Positions 12,479 to 22,279 are shown, counted from the stretch's first letter. The stretch: 64,000 nt of DNA from Oscarella lobularis (GCF_947507565.1 NC_089177.1:186001-250000); one strand, 5' to 3'. The notes: generated by a model from the letters alone, not told the origin. Made by a program: numbers and translations.

Positions 12479-14266
12479 TTACGGTGTACCCCAATATCCC
12501 ACACCTGCATATCCTCCATATTTTTTTTCCTGAGCTTTTGCTTCAGGCGAACCGTACTCTTGACCATCAATAGTTGAATAATCCACTCGAATCCTGCCGT
12601 TGCCTCCAGAAGATCCGTAAATGCCTGTTTGTGATATTCTTGTTCTTCCTCCTCCTTGGACAGAAAACCGCGATCCTGGATTGCTTGAAAGTAATGCGCC
12701 TGCTCGCAAATAGATTGATCCTCCGCTTCCTGCTCCACCAATGGTGTCGTCGCAGGAGCCGCTTGAACCTCCTGAAGCGGCTCCACCTTTAGCCCAGATG
12801 TACCCGTTTACAATAGCTGTGGAGGCCTCAATATAGACCATTCCACCTCCATTTGCCCCGTCTGAATAGTCGCAGGAGTCGACACGACAGCCGCCGCCGC
12901 CGCCGGATCCCAAATACATTTCTATCAGTGCCGGATCTCCGTATGTATTACCGTTCAGTCCGTGCTGCCCCGAGCAGCTGCTACCAGTTGGATTTGAACC
13001 AACCGTTCCGTAACTGCCAGAGCCAGCGGACTCTCCACAGTCACAATAAGACGATCCACCACCGCCACCATTGTTTGCATTGCCACTTTCTGCAGCAAAA
13101 CCACTGGAAGTATACGACTCTCCAGTAACGCCAACCCAGCGTCTTCCCTCTTTTCTTGGTCCCCCTCGAAATCCCTTTCCGCTGGCGTCGATTTTTCCAC
13201 CGCTCTCTATGCGCAAATTGACGGCTCTGAAGACAATCACTCCACCGATAGAACCATCATAGGCTCCTGCTTGAATCAAACCTGTACTCTGGATAGTCAA
13301 AGTCCCATACTTCGGCACCAAAACAATTTGAGCCCTCGAATTACCGCTGGACACGTAAGTGTAGTTCAGAAGAGTCTTAAAATTAACGCTCTGGCCTGAA
13401 ACGCTGACCACCTGCTGAAACTCGTAGTTACCCGCCCCCGAGCCTTGCATTTGAACAAGAAGAACTTCGTCTCCAGCCACAATTGACGATGTGGTCAATT
13501 GCCGCCCAAATTGGTTTCCACTCAATCCGGAAAACTGCCAGTACTTGTTCACTACCACTGTTGAATCGACTATCAAGTCGCCATCATTACCGGTGCCACC
13601 GGATGCTCTGGGCTCGCATGAGGGAGGAAGATATCCCTCTGAACATATGCAGACCGGTTCCCAGGTTTGAGTCGAAGAATTCAACTTGAGGAGGCAATCT
13701 CCGTTGCCCGAGCAGTTTGCTGGACACTGAGTCTCAAATAGACCCTTTAACCGAGCTTCAAGAGCATCTAAACGAGCTTGCAAGACGGCCATATGTTCTC
13801 TCAAAGGAATCACTTTGATTTTAGAGCGGTAAGAAACCCGGAATCCTCGTCCTCCATAGGCTTTATCGGAATGAAATCGCAAAAAGAAGACGTTGCCTGA
13901 AGACAACAATTCTTTGAGCTGTTCATCTTCCGAGCCGCAAAATCGACCCAGGCTCGGAGCAGAATCGTTTTCGCCATCAAACAGTTCCACGTAGTCATAA
14001 CATTCACCCGTCCTTTTGGAGGCGTTCTCCAGATGAAAGCGGTCGAACTGAAGCACAACGCGAGTGTCGGTAGTTTCGTTCTTTTCCTTAGTTGCAATCA
14101 GCCAAGAACAATCCAAATTATTTGAGTAATCCTGCTCAGCGTCAGAGCCATCAGTAAAAGCGTGCGATGATTCGGCAGCCTCTAGTTTCTTAAAGCGAGG
14201 ACAGTGAGCAACCGTCTCCTCCACCAAAGGCCAGAACACGAGAAAAAAGACGCAAAGGCTTCGCAT
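12479..14266 (-). CDS. secreted CUB/coiled-coil/EGF/glycine-rich protein, array copy 1
   Basis: A single-exon gene of about 595 codons. The start is the ATG at 14266; the track frame extends upstream only through a GTG. Layout: signal peptide (SLCVFFLVFWPLVEETVAHC), CUB domain (about residues 25-140; CFDYVELF-type motif CYDYVELFDG, FCGSEDE), a short coiled coil (VLQARLDALEARLKG), one EGF-like module (CPANCSGNGDCL, then CICSEGYLPPSC), a beta-rich segment (GDLIVDSTVVVNKYWQFSG, AGDEVLLVQMQGSGAGNYE) and a Gly-rich back part (NNGGGGGSSY, GSGGGGGC, GGAGSGGSIYLRAGA, SSGGNGRIRVDYS) ending GYWGTP. CUB and EGF modules bind proteins or carbohydrate outside the cell; the Gly-rich part resembles bacterial surface-protein domains. 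Likely a matrix, mucus or coat protein; exact role unknown. Its 3' end lies 75 bp from the TMC start. Confidence 0.85.
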   Translation of the reverse strand: MRSLCVFFLVFWPLVEETVAHCPRFKKLEAAESSHAFTDGSDAEQDYSNNLDCSWLIATKEKNETTDTRVVLQFDRFHLENASKRTGECYDYVELFDGENDSAPSLGRFCGSEDEQLKELLSSGNVFFLRFHSDKAYGGRGFRVSYRSKIKVIPLREHMAVLQARLDALEARLKGLFETQCPANCSGNGDCLLKLNSSTQTWEPVCICSEGYLPPSCEPRASGGTGNDGDLIVDSTVVVNKYWQFSGLSGNQFGRQLTTSSIVAGDEVLLVQMQGSGAGNYEFQQVVSVSGQSVNFKTLLNYTYVSSGNSRAQIVLVPKYGTLTIQSTGLIQAGAYDGSIGGVIVFRAVNLRIESGGKIDASGKGFRGGPRKEGRRWVGVTGESYTSSGFAAESGNANNGGGGGSSYCDCGESAGSGSYGTVGSNPTGSSCSGQHGLNGNTYGDPALIEMYLGSGGGGGCRVDSCDYSDGANGGGMVYIEASTAIVNGYIWAKGGAASGGSSGSCDDTIGGAGSGGSIYLRAGALLSSNPGSRFSVQGGGRTRISQTGIYGSSGGNGRIRVDYSTIDGQEYGSPEAKAQEKKYGGYAGVGYWGTP

Positions 14267-14670
14267 TGTTCTCGTCACGAGATCCTCAGATCATTCCCGG
14301 CCCTTCTCCCACATGCTTCATTCTATACACAAAAGACTTAAAAGGGGAGGAACACCGAGCCCCGCCGAGAGTATTATTTTGCAAATTTCGTTAGTGTCAA
14401 ATCTTCGTCGTGAGAGCTCCTCCTGTACCTTAAACAGAGGTTCAAAGAAAAAAAGCAATTCTGTCACATGTCCTTACTATATGTATCTCCCAAAATTCTA
14501 TTCTGCTCGTACATCTAATTGAACAAAACTCCTACATTGCAAAAAAAGATTTCAGCTATATTCACACAAAAAATATCACTCTAAATCAATATCATTACGC
14601 CCAATCGAAAAATCTAGCATCTTCCCTATAGAAACGTTTGATCCTCGGCGATGAACGCCAGCCAAAAAAC
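14267..14670. other. spacer with decayed remnants of the large CUB gene and MICAL 3' flank
   Basis: No intact gene. A piece near 14360-14415 (CCCCGCCGAGAGTAT, then TTTCGTTAGTG) matches scattered parts of the large glycine-rich gene at 24.2-26.8 kb with the middle deleted. From about 14470 the sequence (CCTTACTATATG onward) matches the DNA just left of the MICAL stop at 30.1-30.3 kb, and recurs at 21.1 and 27.0 kb. Confidence 0.65.
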
Positions 14671-15566
14671 TAAAACTTCCGAACAAAAATTCTAGAAAAC
14701 CAATCTGACTTGGATCCTTCCGCTTTCTCTTTCGGAGTGGAGTGTGAATATGCGAGACTTGCCTTGAAATCGAACCAGAGAAACCGCAGTTTCGTCATTT
14801 CAGCTCGATTGTTTTGAGTCCTCAAAGGTTGTCTGATGAAAAATCATTTATAAGTATATTTAATAATTTATTAATATCCCACTTTGTCGTCACGTCTTCT
14901 TCCTCGTACAAATCCTCCGCTTCTTCGTCTTCATCGGCAAAAGCCACGCGAGGTTTTCCGTCTAAAGACGACATCGTTTCTATGCCAAACAATTTTTTGC
15001 CACCCACCTACCCTTAGAGGAGTCAGTTTGTTTCGAAAGACTCGTCGCCTCCGCTTCCGAATCGCAGATTGATTCCCTTCTAAGAAATAAAATCTCGACG
15101 TAAAAGGAACGAATTATAGTCGACGACTTCTTTTGTTTACCTTCTTGGGGCAACGGGTCGTCAAGCCAATTGGGATCGTCGAGGGGAGACGGTTTCATTC
15201 GACTTTGTAAGGATATGCGTTGATAGCCGTGCGACTGAAGCGCAAATCGTCGAGCAATGGACGATTCTCCGGCTAGACGTCTGAAGGGGAGACTCACTTT
15301 CGTTTATGTCGATAGAACTGTCTTTGCCTCGTGTCTAGGCGCGATTGCACAAAAGTGGTGTCTTCGTTGTCTTGCATTGGAGTGTTTGGAGCCGTTTGAC
15401 TGTCGCGCGTCTGCGTGACGACGACGAGAGGCAGCGCGTCGTCGTCGTTCTCTTCTAGGCCTCTTGATCGGTCGGAAGTGTCCGGTAGAGCATCGTACTA
15501 AAGCAGAGCAATCGATAGTAAGACTAAAAAGCCTAAAAAGCCTGGAAACACCTCTTCCATCTCCAT
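14671..15566 (-). pseudogene. TMC 5' exons fused in frame to the MICAL C-terminal tail (chimeric duplicate B)
   Basis: A partial duplicate of the TMC 5' exons (ATG at 15566, MEMEE, the acidic exon, the basic exon, DGKPRVAFADEDEE, MTKLRFLWFDFK). At about 14734 the sequence switches inside what is an intron in the parent TMC gene. It then runs straight into the last coding bases of MICAL, giving WFDFKASLAYSHSTPKEK and then [13 protein letters not shown] with the stop at 14671. The frame of the TMC exon and of MICAL agree. Compared with the parent, a splice region carries a 3-nt deletion that keeps phase, and the exons are otherwise open. It has no membrane segments. It may be a dead duplicate or a young chimeric gene driven by the copied TMC promoter. 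Confidence 0.65.
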
Positions 15567-15633
15567 TTCGAATGTTCAGCATCCGGGACGCAAGACACAC
15601 CAAGCAGCGCAAAAACAGACAAAACAATTCGTT

Positions 15634-17532
15634 TCACGGAGTACCCCAATATCCCACACCTGTATATTTTTTCTCCTGAACACTTGCTGCAGACGAACCG
15701 TGCTCTTGGCCATTAATAGTTGAATAATCCACTCGAATCCTACCGTTGCCTCCAGAAGATCCGTAAATGCCTGTTTGTGATATGTATGTTCTTCCTCCTC
15801 CCTGGACAGAAAACCGTGATCCTGGATTGCTTGAAAGTAATGCGCCTGCTCGCAAATAGATTGATCCACCGCTTCCTGCTCCACCGATGGTGTCGTCGCA
15901 GGAGCTGCCTGTACCTCCTAAAGCGTCTCCACCTTTAGCCCAGATGTACCCGTTTACAATAGCTGTGTAGGCCTCAATATAGACCATTCCTCCTCCATTT
16001 GCCCCGTTTGAATACTTGCAGTAGCTGCTACGACAGCCGCCGCCGCCACCGGATCCCAAATACATTTTTGTCAGTGCCGGATCTCCGTATGTCTTACCGT
16101 TCTGTCCGTGAGAATACTCCGAGCAGCTGCTACCAGTTGGATTTGAACCGACCGTTCCGTAACTGCCAGAGCCAGCGGACTCTCCACAGCTGCAATAGGA
16201 CGATCCACCACCGCCACCATTGTTTAAAGTTCGAGTGTAGTAAGTCTGTTCAGCAAAACCACTTTTCGTATACGACTCTCCAGAAACGCCAATCCAGGTT
16301 CTTCTCTCTTTTCTTGGTCCCCCTCGAAATCCCTTTCCGCTGGCGTCAATTTTTCCGCCGCTCTCTATGCGCAAATTGACGGCTCTGAAGACAATCACTC
16401 CACCGATAGAACCATCATAGGCTCCTGCTTGAATCAAACCTGTACTCTTGATAGTCAAAGTCCCATACTTCGGCACAAAAACAATTTGAGCTTTTGAATA
16501 AGTACTGCTGGACGCGTAAGTGTACTTCAGAAGACTCTTAAAATTAACGCTCTGGCCTGTAACGTTGATCACCTGCTGAAACTCGTAGTGACCCGCTCCC
16601 GAGCCTTGCATTTGAATAAGAAGAACTTCGTCTCCAGCTTTAATTGACGATGTGGTCAGTTGCCGCCCAAATTGGTTTCCACTCAATCCGGAAAACTGCC
16701 AGTACTTGTTCACCACCACTGTTGAATTGACTATCAAGTCGCCATCCTTACCGGTGCCACCGGATGCTCTGGGCTCGCATGAGGGAGGAAGATATCCCTC
16801 TGAACATATGCAGACCGGTCCCCAGGTTTGAGTCGAAGAATTCAACTTGAGTAGGCAATCTCCGTTGCCAGAGCAGTTTGCTGGACACTGAGTCTCAACT
16901 ATGTTTTCTTGACCCTTCCTCCAAGCTTCAAGAGCATCTAAACGAGCTTGCAAGACGGTCACCTTTAACTGAGCTTCATGAGCATCTACACGAGCTTGCA
17001 AAACGGTCAGCTTTAACTGAGCTTCAAGAGCATCTACACGAGCTTGCAAGACGGTCACCTGTTCTCTTAAAGGAATCGCTTTGATTTTAGAACGGTAAGA
17101 AACCCGGAATCCTCGTCCTCCGTAGGCTTTATCAGAATGAAATCGCAAAAAGAAGACTTTGCCTGAAGACCATAATTCTTTGAGCTGTTCATCTTCCGAG
17201 CCGCAAAAGCGACCCAGGCTTGGAGCAGAATCTTTTTCGCCATCAAACAGTTCCACGTAGTCATAACATTCACCCGTCCTTTTGGAGGCGTTCTCCAGAT
17301 GAAAGCGGTCGAACTGAAGCACAACGCGAGTGTCGGTAGTTTCGTTCTTTTCCTTAGTTGCAATCAGCCAAGAACAATCCAAATTATCTGAGTAATCCTG
17401 CTCAGCGTCAGAGCCATCAGTAAAAGCGTGCGATGATTCGGTGGCCTCTAGTTTCTTAAAGCGAGGACAGTGAGCAACCGTCTCCTCCAGTAAAGGCCAG
17501 AACACGAGAAAAAAGACGCAAAGGCTTCGCAT
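15634..17532 (-). CDS. secreted CUB/coiled-coil/EGF/glycine-rich protein, array copy 2
   Basis: A single-exon paralogue of the gene at 12479, about 632 codons, start ATG at 17532. The same order is seen: signal peptide, CUB, coiled coil, EGF-like module, beta-rich segment and Gly-rich part ending GYWGTP. It differs in the coiled coil, where a 48-base unit is present three times (LTVLQARVDALEAQLK and variants) instead of about once, lengthening the stalk by some 35 residues. The insert FAEQTYYTRTLNNGGGGG also differs from other copies. Another TMC 5' copy starts 68 bp beyond its stop, as at the parental locus. Confidence 0.85.
   Translation of the reverse strand: MRSLCVFFLVFWPLLEETVAHCPRFKKLEATESSHAFTDGSDAEQDYSDNLDCSWLIATKEKNETTDTRVVLQFDRFHLENASKRTGECYDYVELFDGEKDSAPSLGRFCGSEDEQLKELWSSGKVFFLRFHSDKAYGGRGFRVSYRSKIKAIPLREQVTVLQARVDALEAQLKLTVLQARVDAHEAQLKVTVLQARLDALEAWRKGQENIVETQCPANCSGNGDCLLKLNSSTQTWGPVCICSEGYLPPSCEPRASGGTGKDGDLIVNSTVVVNKYWQFSGLSGNQFGRQLTTSSIKAGDEVLLIQMQGSGAGHYEFQQVINVTGQSVNFKSLLKYTYASSSTYSKAQIVFVPKYGTLTIKSTGLIQAGAYDGSIGGVIVFRAVNLRIESGGKIDASGKGFRGGPRKERRTWIGVSGESYTKSGFAEQTYYTRTLNNGGGGGSSYCSCGESAGSGSYGTVGSNPTGSSCSEYSHGQNGKTYGDPALTKMYLGSGGGGGCRSSYCKYSNGANGGGMVYIEAYTAIVNGYIWAKGGDALGGTGSSCDDTIGGAGSGGSIYLRAGALLSSNPGSRFSVQGGGRTYISQTGIYGSSGGNGRIRVDYSTINGQEHGSSAASVQEKKYTGVGYWGTP
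16924..17066. repeat. 48-bp coiled-coil minisatellite in CUB array copy 2
   Basis: Three consecutive 48-base units (16924-16971, 16972-17019, 17020-17066) encode 16-residue helical blocks with Leu/Val at heptad spacing. The other array members carry a single block at this site. Confidence 0.85.
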
Positions 17533-17651
17533 TGTCACGAGATCCACAGATCATCCCGGCCCTCCTCCCACATGCTTCATTCTATACTAAAGGCATACAC
17601 AAAAGACTTATTAAAACGGGAGAAACATAGAGAGTCAGTCATATGTCCCGG

Positions 17652-18159
17652 TCAAACAGTGCCCCAGTGTCCTACGCTGGAATACTTCCCCTGTTGGCTC
17701 TTGGCACCCGGTGTTCCACTCTTCTGCCCGTCCAGAGTCGAATAATCAACGCGCACCCTTCCCTTACCGCCAGTAGACCCGTGAATATTCGACTGCGATA
17801 TATACGTCCTACCACCTCCGTTGACAGAAAACACCGATCCAAGGCTGGAGCTGCTCGAAGACAGGGAACTCGCTCTGAAATAAATCGATCCTCCGCTTCC
17901 AGCCCCGCCGAGAGTATCATCACATTGACTGGAAGAGCCCCCAGACGCATCGTTGCCATTGGACACAATATTACCATTTAAAATAGCAGTATTCACCTCA
18001 ACATAGACCATGCCACCTCCATTTGCCCCGTTTGAATACTCGCAGGAGGAATCGTCGCGACAGCCGCCACCGCCGCCGGATCCAAAGTAAATTTTCGTTA
18101 GTGCCGTATCTCCGTACGTATTGCCGTTCAGTCCGTGAGGCCGCCCCGAGCAGCTGGAA
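17652..18159 (-). pseudogene. C-terminal fragment of the large CUB/glycine-rich gene
   Basis: Near-identical to the last ~170 codons of the gene at 24199-26808 (SSCSGRPHGLNGNTYGDT onward to GHWGTV, stop at 17652), with the same flanking sequence on the left (17570-17650 matches 24120-24198). It is cut off abruptly at about 18159, where TMC exon sequence begins. It has no signal peptide, CUB, coiled coil or EGF module, so it is broken unless expressed from the neighbouring TMC fragment. Confidence 0.8.
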
Positions 18160-19049
18160 AGGAATTGAGTCAGTGCGATCGCTTTGCCTCCGAAACCACG
18201 TCTGGGAGGAATGTAAAAATGGAGTGGAGTGTGAAGATGCGAGACTTGCCTTGAAATCGAACCAGAGAAGTCGTAGTTTCGTCATTTCAGCTCGAATATT
18301 TTGAGTTCTCAAAGGTTGTCTGATGAAAAAATCATTTATAAGTATATTTATTAATTTATTAATATCTCACTTTGTCGTCATGTCTTCTTCCTCGTACAAA
18401 TCCTCCGCTTCTTCTTCTTCTTCATGGGCAAAAGCCACGCGAGGTTTTCCATCTAAACACGACATCGTTTCTATGCCAAACAATTTTTTTGCCACCCACC
18501 CACCTAATTCCCTTAGAGGAGTCAGTTTGTTTCGAAAGACTCGTCGCCTCCGCTTCCGAATCGCAGATTGATTCCCTTCTAAGAAACAAAATCTCGACGT
18601 AAAAGGGACGAATTATAGTCGACGACTTCTTTTGTTTACCTTCTTGGGGCAACGGGTCGTCAAGCCAATTGGGATCGTCGCGGTTCCATTCGACTTTGTA
18701 AGGACATGCGTTGACAGCCGTGCGACTGAAGCGCAAATCGTCGAGCAATGGACGATTCTCCGGCTAGACGTCTGAAGGGGAGGCTCACTTTCGTTTATGT
18801 CGCTTAGAACTGCCTTTGCCTCGTGTCTAGGCGCGATTGCACCAAAGTGGTGTCTTCGTTGTCTTGCATTGGAGTGTTTGGAGCCGTTTGACAGTCGCGC
18901 GTCTGCGTGACGACGACGAGAGGAAGCGCGTCGTCGTCGTTCTCTTCTAGGCCCCTTGATCGGTCGGGAGTGCCCGGTAGAGCATCGTACTAAAGCAGAG
19001 CAATCGATAGTAAGCCTAAAAAAGCCTGGAAACACCTCTTCCATCTCCA
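17998..19049 (-). pseudogene. TMC 5' exon duplicate C, joined out of frame to the glycine-rich gene fragment
   Basis: A copy of the TMC 5' exons from ATG 19049 down to the exon TWFRRQSDRTDSIPF, one exon further than duplicates B and D. At about 18159 this exon runs into the glycine-rich fragment. In the TMC frame the join gives an unrelated Arg-rich tail (RYGTNENLLW, WRLSRRFLLRVFKRGK) ending at 17998. The Gly-rich frame itself is not entered. An 8-base deletion near 18680 (GATCGTCGCGGTTCC against the longer parent) also shifts the frame of an upstream exon. Most likely a pseudogene. Confidence 0.7.
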
Positions 19050-19116
19050 TTTCGAATGTTCAGCATCCGGGACACAAGACACCAGCAGCGACAAAAACAG
19101 ACAAAGCAATTCGTTT

Positions 19117-20916
19117 TTACGGAGTACCCCAATATCCCACACCTGTATATTTTTTTTCCTGAACATTTGCTGCAGACGAACCGTGCTCTTGGCCATTAAT
19201 AGTTGAATAATCCACTCGAATCCTACCGTTGCCTCCAGAAGATCCGTAAATGCCTGCTTGTGATATGTATGTTCTTCCTCCTCCCTGGACAGAAAACCGT
19301 GATCCTGGATTGCTTGAAAGTAATGCGTCTGCTCGCAAATAGATTGATCCACCGCTTCCTGCTCCACCGATGGTGTGGTCGCAGGAGCTGCTTGAACCTC
19401 CTGAAGCGTCTCCACCTTTAGCCCAGATGTACCCGTTTACAATAGCTGTGTAGGCCTCAATATAGACCATTCCACCTCCATTTGCCCCGTTTGAATACTC
19501 GCAGGAGCTGCTATGACGACAGCCGCCGCCGCCGCCGGATCCCAAATACATTTCTGTCAGTGCCGGATCTCCGTATGTATTACCGTTCTGTCCGTGAGAA
19601 TACCCCGAGCAGCTGCTACCAGTTGGATTTGAACCAACCGTTCCGTAACTGCCAGAGCCAGCGGATTCTCCACAGTAACAAACAGACGATCCACCACCGC
19701 CCCCATTGTTTGCAGTGCTACTACCCTTCGTAGCAAAACCACTGTAAGTGTATGACTCTCCAGTAACGCCAATCCAATACCCTCTCTCTCTTCTTGGTCC
19801 TCCTCGAAATCCCTTTCCGCTGGCGTCGATTTTTCCACTGCTCTCTATACGTAAATTGACGGCTCTGAAGACAATCACTCCACCGCTAGAACCGCTATAC
19901 GCTCCTGCTTGAATCAAACCTGTACTCTTGATAGTCAAAGTCCCGTAATTCGGCACCAAAACAATTTGAGCCTTTGAATTACCGCTGGACACGTAAGTGT
20001 AGTTCAGACGACTCTTAAAAGTAACGTTCTGGCCTGAAACGCTGGCCACCTGCTGAAACTCGTAGTGACCCGCTCCTGATGATCCTTGCATTTGAACCAG
20101 AAAAACTTCGTCTCCAGCCACAATTGACGATGTGGTCAGCTGCTGCCCAAATGGGTTTCCACTCAATCCGGAAAACTGCCAGTACTTGTTCACTACCACT
20201 GTTGAACTGACTATCAAGTCGCCATCCTTACCGGTACCACCAGGTGCTCTGTGCTCGCAAGAGGGAGGAAGATATCCCTCTAAACATATGCAGATCGGTC
20301 CCCAGGTTTGAGTCAAAGGATTCAACTTGAGTAGGCAATCTCCGTTGCCCGAGCAGTTTGCTGGACACCAAGCCTCAAATATGTTTTCTTGGCCCTTTAA
20401 CCGAGCATCAAGAGCATCTAAACGAGCTTGCAAGACGGTCACCTGTTCTCTTAAAGGAATCACTTTGATTTTAGAGCGGTAAGAAACCCTGAACCCTCGT
20501 CCTCCGTAGACTTTATCAGAACGAAATCGCAAAAAGAAGACGTTACCTGAAGACAACAATTCTTTGAGCTGTTCATCTTCCGAGCCGCAAAAGCGACCCA
20601 GGCTCGGAGCAGAATCGCTTTCGCCATCAAACAGTTCCACGTAGTCGTAACATTCACCCGTCCTTTTGGAGGCGTTCTCCAGATGAAAGCGGTCGAACTG
20701 AAGCACAACGCGAGTGTCGGTAGTTTCGTTCTTTTCCTTAGTTGCAATCAGCCAAGAACAATCCAAATTATCTGAGTAATCCTGCTCGGCGTCAGAGCCA
20801 TCAGTAAAAGCGTGCGATGATTCGGCAGCCTCTAGTTTCTTAAAGCGAGGACAGTGAGCAACCGTCTCCTCCACCAAAGGCCAGAACACGAGAAAAAAGA
20901 CGCAAAGGCTTCGCAT
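19117..20916 (-). CDS. secreted CUB/coiled-coil/EGF/glycine-rich protein, array copy 3
   Basis: A single-exon paralogue, about 599 codons, start ATG at 20916. Signal peptide, CUB domain (CYDYVELFDGES), coiled coil (VTVLQARLDALDARLKGQ), EGF-like module with a slightly different front (EAWCPANCSGNGDC, CICLEGYLPPSC), beta-rich and Gly-rich parts ending GYWGTP. It carries one extra Ser in MQGSSGAGHYE. It groups with copy 4 by shared changes (EHRAPGGTGKDG, SSTANNGGGGG). 68 bp separate its stop from the ATG of TMC duplicate C. Confidence 0.85.
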   Translation of the reverse strand: MRSLCVFFLVFWPLVEETVAHCPRFKKLEAAESSHAFTDGSDAEQDYSDNLDCSWLIATKEKNETTDTRVVLQFDRFHLENASKRTGECYDYVELFDGESDSAPSLGRFCGSEDEQLKELLSSGNVFFLRFRSDKVYGGRGFRVSYRSKIKVIPLREQVTVLQARLDALDARLKGQENIFEAWCPANCSGNGDCLLKLNPLTQTWGPICICLEGYLPPSCEHRAPGGTGKDGDLIVSSTVVVNKYWQFSGLSGNPFGQQLTTSSIVAGDEVFLVQMQGSSGAGHYEFQQVASVSGQNVTFKSRLNYTYVSSGNSKAQIVLVPNYGTLTIKSTGLIQAGAYSGSSGGVIVFRAVNLRIESSGKIDASGKGFRGGPRRERGYWIGVTGESYTYSGFATKGSSTANNGGGGGSSVCYCGESAGSGSYGTVGSNPTGSSCSGYSHGQNGNTYGDPALTEMYLGSGGGGGCRHSSSCEYSNGANGGGMVYIEAYTAIVNGYIWAKGGDASGGSSSSCDHTIGGAGSGGSIYLRADALLSSNPGSRFSVQGGGRTYISQAGIYGSSGGNGRIRVDYSTINGQEHGSSAANVQEKKYTGVGYWGTP

Positions 20917-21310
20917 TGTTCTCGTCACGAGATCCTCAGATCATTCCCGGCCCTTCTCCCACATTCTATACACAAAAGACTTAAAAGGGGAGGAACACCG
21001 AGCCCCGCCGAGAGTATTATTTTGCAAATTTCGTTAGTGTCAAATCTTCGTCGTGAGAGCTCCTCCTGTACCTTAAACAGAGGTTCAAAGAAAAAAGCAA
21101 TTCTTTCACATGTCCTTACTATATGTATCTCCCAAAATTCTATTCTGCTCGTACATCTAATTGAACAAAACTCCTACATTGCAAAAAAAGATTTCAGCTA
21201 TATTCACACAAAAATATCACTCTAAATCAATATCGTTACGCCCAATCGAAAAATCTAGCATCTTCCCTATAGAAACGTTTGATCCTCGGCGATGAACGCC
21301 AGCCAAAAAA
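20917..21310. other. spacer, near-identical to 14267-14670
   Basis: Non-coding. It repeats the spacer at 14.27-14.67 kb almost base for base, with a short deletion near the left end (the CATGCTTCATT part is missing) and small indels in A-runs. It holds the same remnant of the large gene and the same MICAL 3' flank. Confidence 0.75.
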
Positions 21311-22213
21311 CTAAAACTTCCGAACAAAAATTCTAGAAAACCAATCTGACTTGGATCCTTCCGCTTTCTCTTTCGGAGTGGAGTGTGAATATGCGAGACT
21401 TGCCTTGAAATCGAACCAGAGAAACCGCAGTTTCGTCATTTCAGCTCGATTGTTTTGAGTCCTCAAAGGTTGTCTGATGAAAAAATCATTTATAAGTATA
21501 TTTAATAATTTATTAATATCCCACTTTGTCTTCTTCCTCGTACAAATCCTCCGCTTCTTCTTCGTCTTCATCGGCAAAAGCCACGCGAGGTTTTCCGTCT
21601 AAAGACGACATCGTTTCTATGCCAAACATTTTTTTGCCACCCACCCACCTAATTCCCTTAGAGGAGTCAGTTTGTTTCGAAAGACTCGTCGCCTCCGCTT
21701 CCGAATCGCAGACTGATTCCCTTCTAAGAAACAAAATCTCGACGTAAAAGGGACGAATTATAGTCGATGACTTCTTTTGTTTACCTTCTTGGGGCAACGG
21801 GTCGTCAAGCCAATTGGGATCTTCGAGGGGAGACGGTTCCATTCGACTTTGTAAGGACATGCGCTGGTAGCCGTGCGACTGAAGCGCAAATCGTCGCGCA
21901 ATGGACGATTCTCCCGCTAGACGTCTGAAGGAGAGGCTCACTTTCGTTTATGTCGATAGAACTGTCTTTGCCTCGTGTCTAGGCGCGATTGCGCCAAAGT
22001 GGTGTCTTCGTTGTCTTGCATTGGAGTGTTTGGAGCCGTTTGACTGTCGCGCGTCTGCGTGACGACGACGAGAGGCAGCGCGTCGTCGTCGTTCTCTTCT
22101 AGGCCTCTTGATCGGTCGGGAGTGCCCGGTAGAGCATCGTACTAAAGCAGAGCAATCGATAGTAAGCCTAAAAAAGCCTAAAAAAAGCCTGGAAACACCT
22201 CTTCCATCTCCAT
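21311..22213 (-). pseudogene. TMC 5' exons fused to the MICAL tail (chimeric duplicate D, frameshifted)
   Basis: Same TMC-to-MICAL junction as duplicate B (near 21372), and the same terminal reading FDFKASLAYSHSTP to [13 protein letters not shown] with the stop at 21311. ATG at 22213. Unlike B it lacks 8 bases near 21530 at the end of the acidic exon (EEEDK in place of EEEDVTTK), which breaks the frame between this exon and the next. The shared junction shows that B and D descend from one event and were copied together with the neighbouring CUB genes. Confidence 0.7.
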
Positions 22214-22279
22214 TTCGAATGTTCAGCATCCGGGACACAAGACACCAGCAGCGACAAAAACAGACAAAACAATTCGTTT

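Noticed and set aside
12370-12786. Minus-strand frame overlapping the end of CUB copy 1 and recurring in other copies
   Set aside because: A shifted frame of the conserved CUB 3' end; no domain, and it differs in length between copies.
12574-13262. Open frames on the plus strand over the CUB genes (also at 15720-16379, 19203-19733, 22366-22893, 28516-28946)
   Set aside because: They recur only because the paralogues are near-identical. They are fragmented, Arg/His/Ser-rich and antisense to long, domain-bearing frames.
17652-18312. First thought: in-frame fusion of TMC with the glycine-rich domain
   Set aside because: It is in frame only with a TMC exon frame that does not match the following motif IEGLFGTG; in the true frame the join is shifted.
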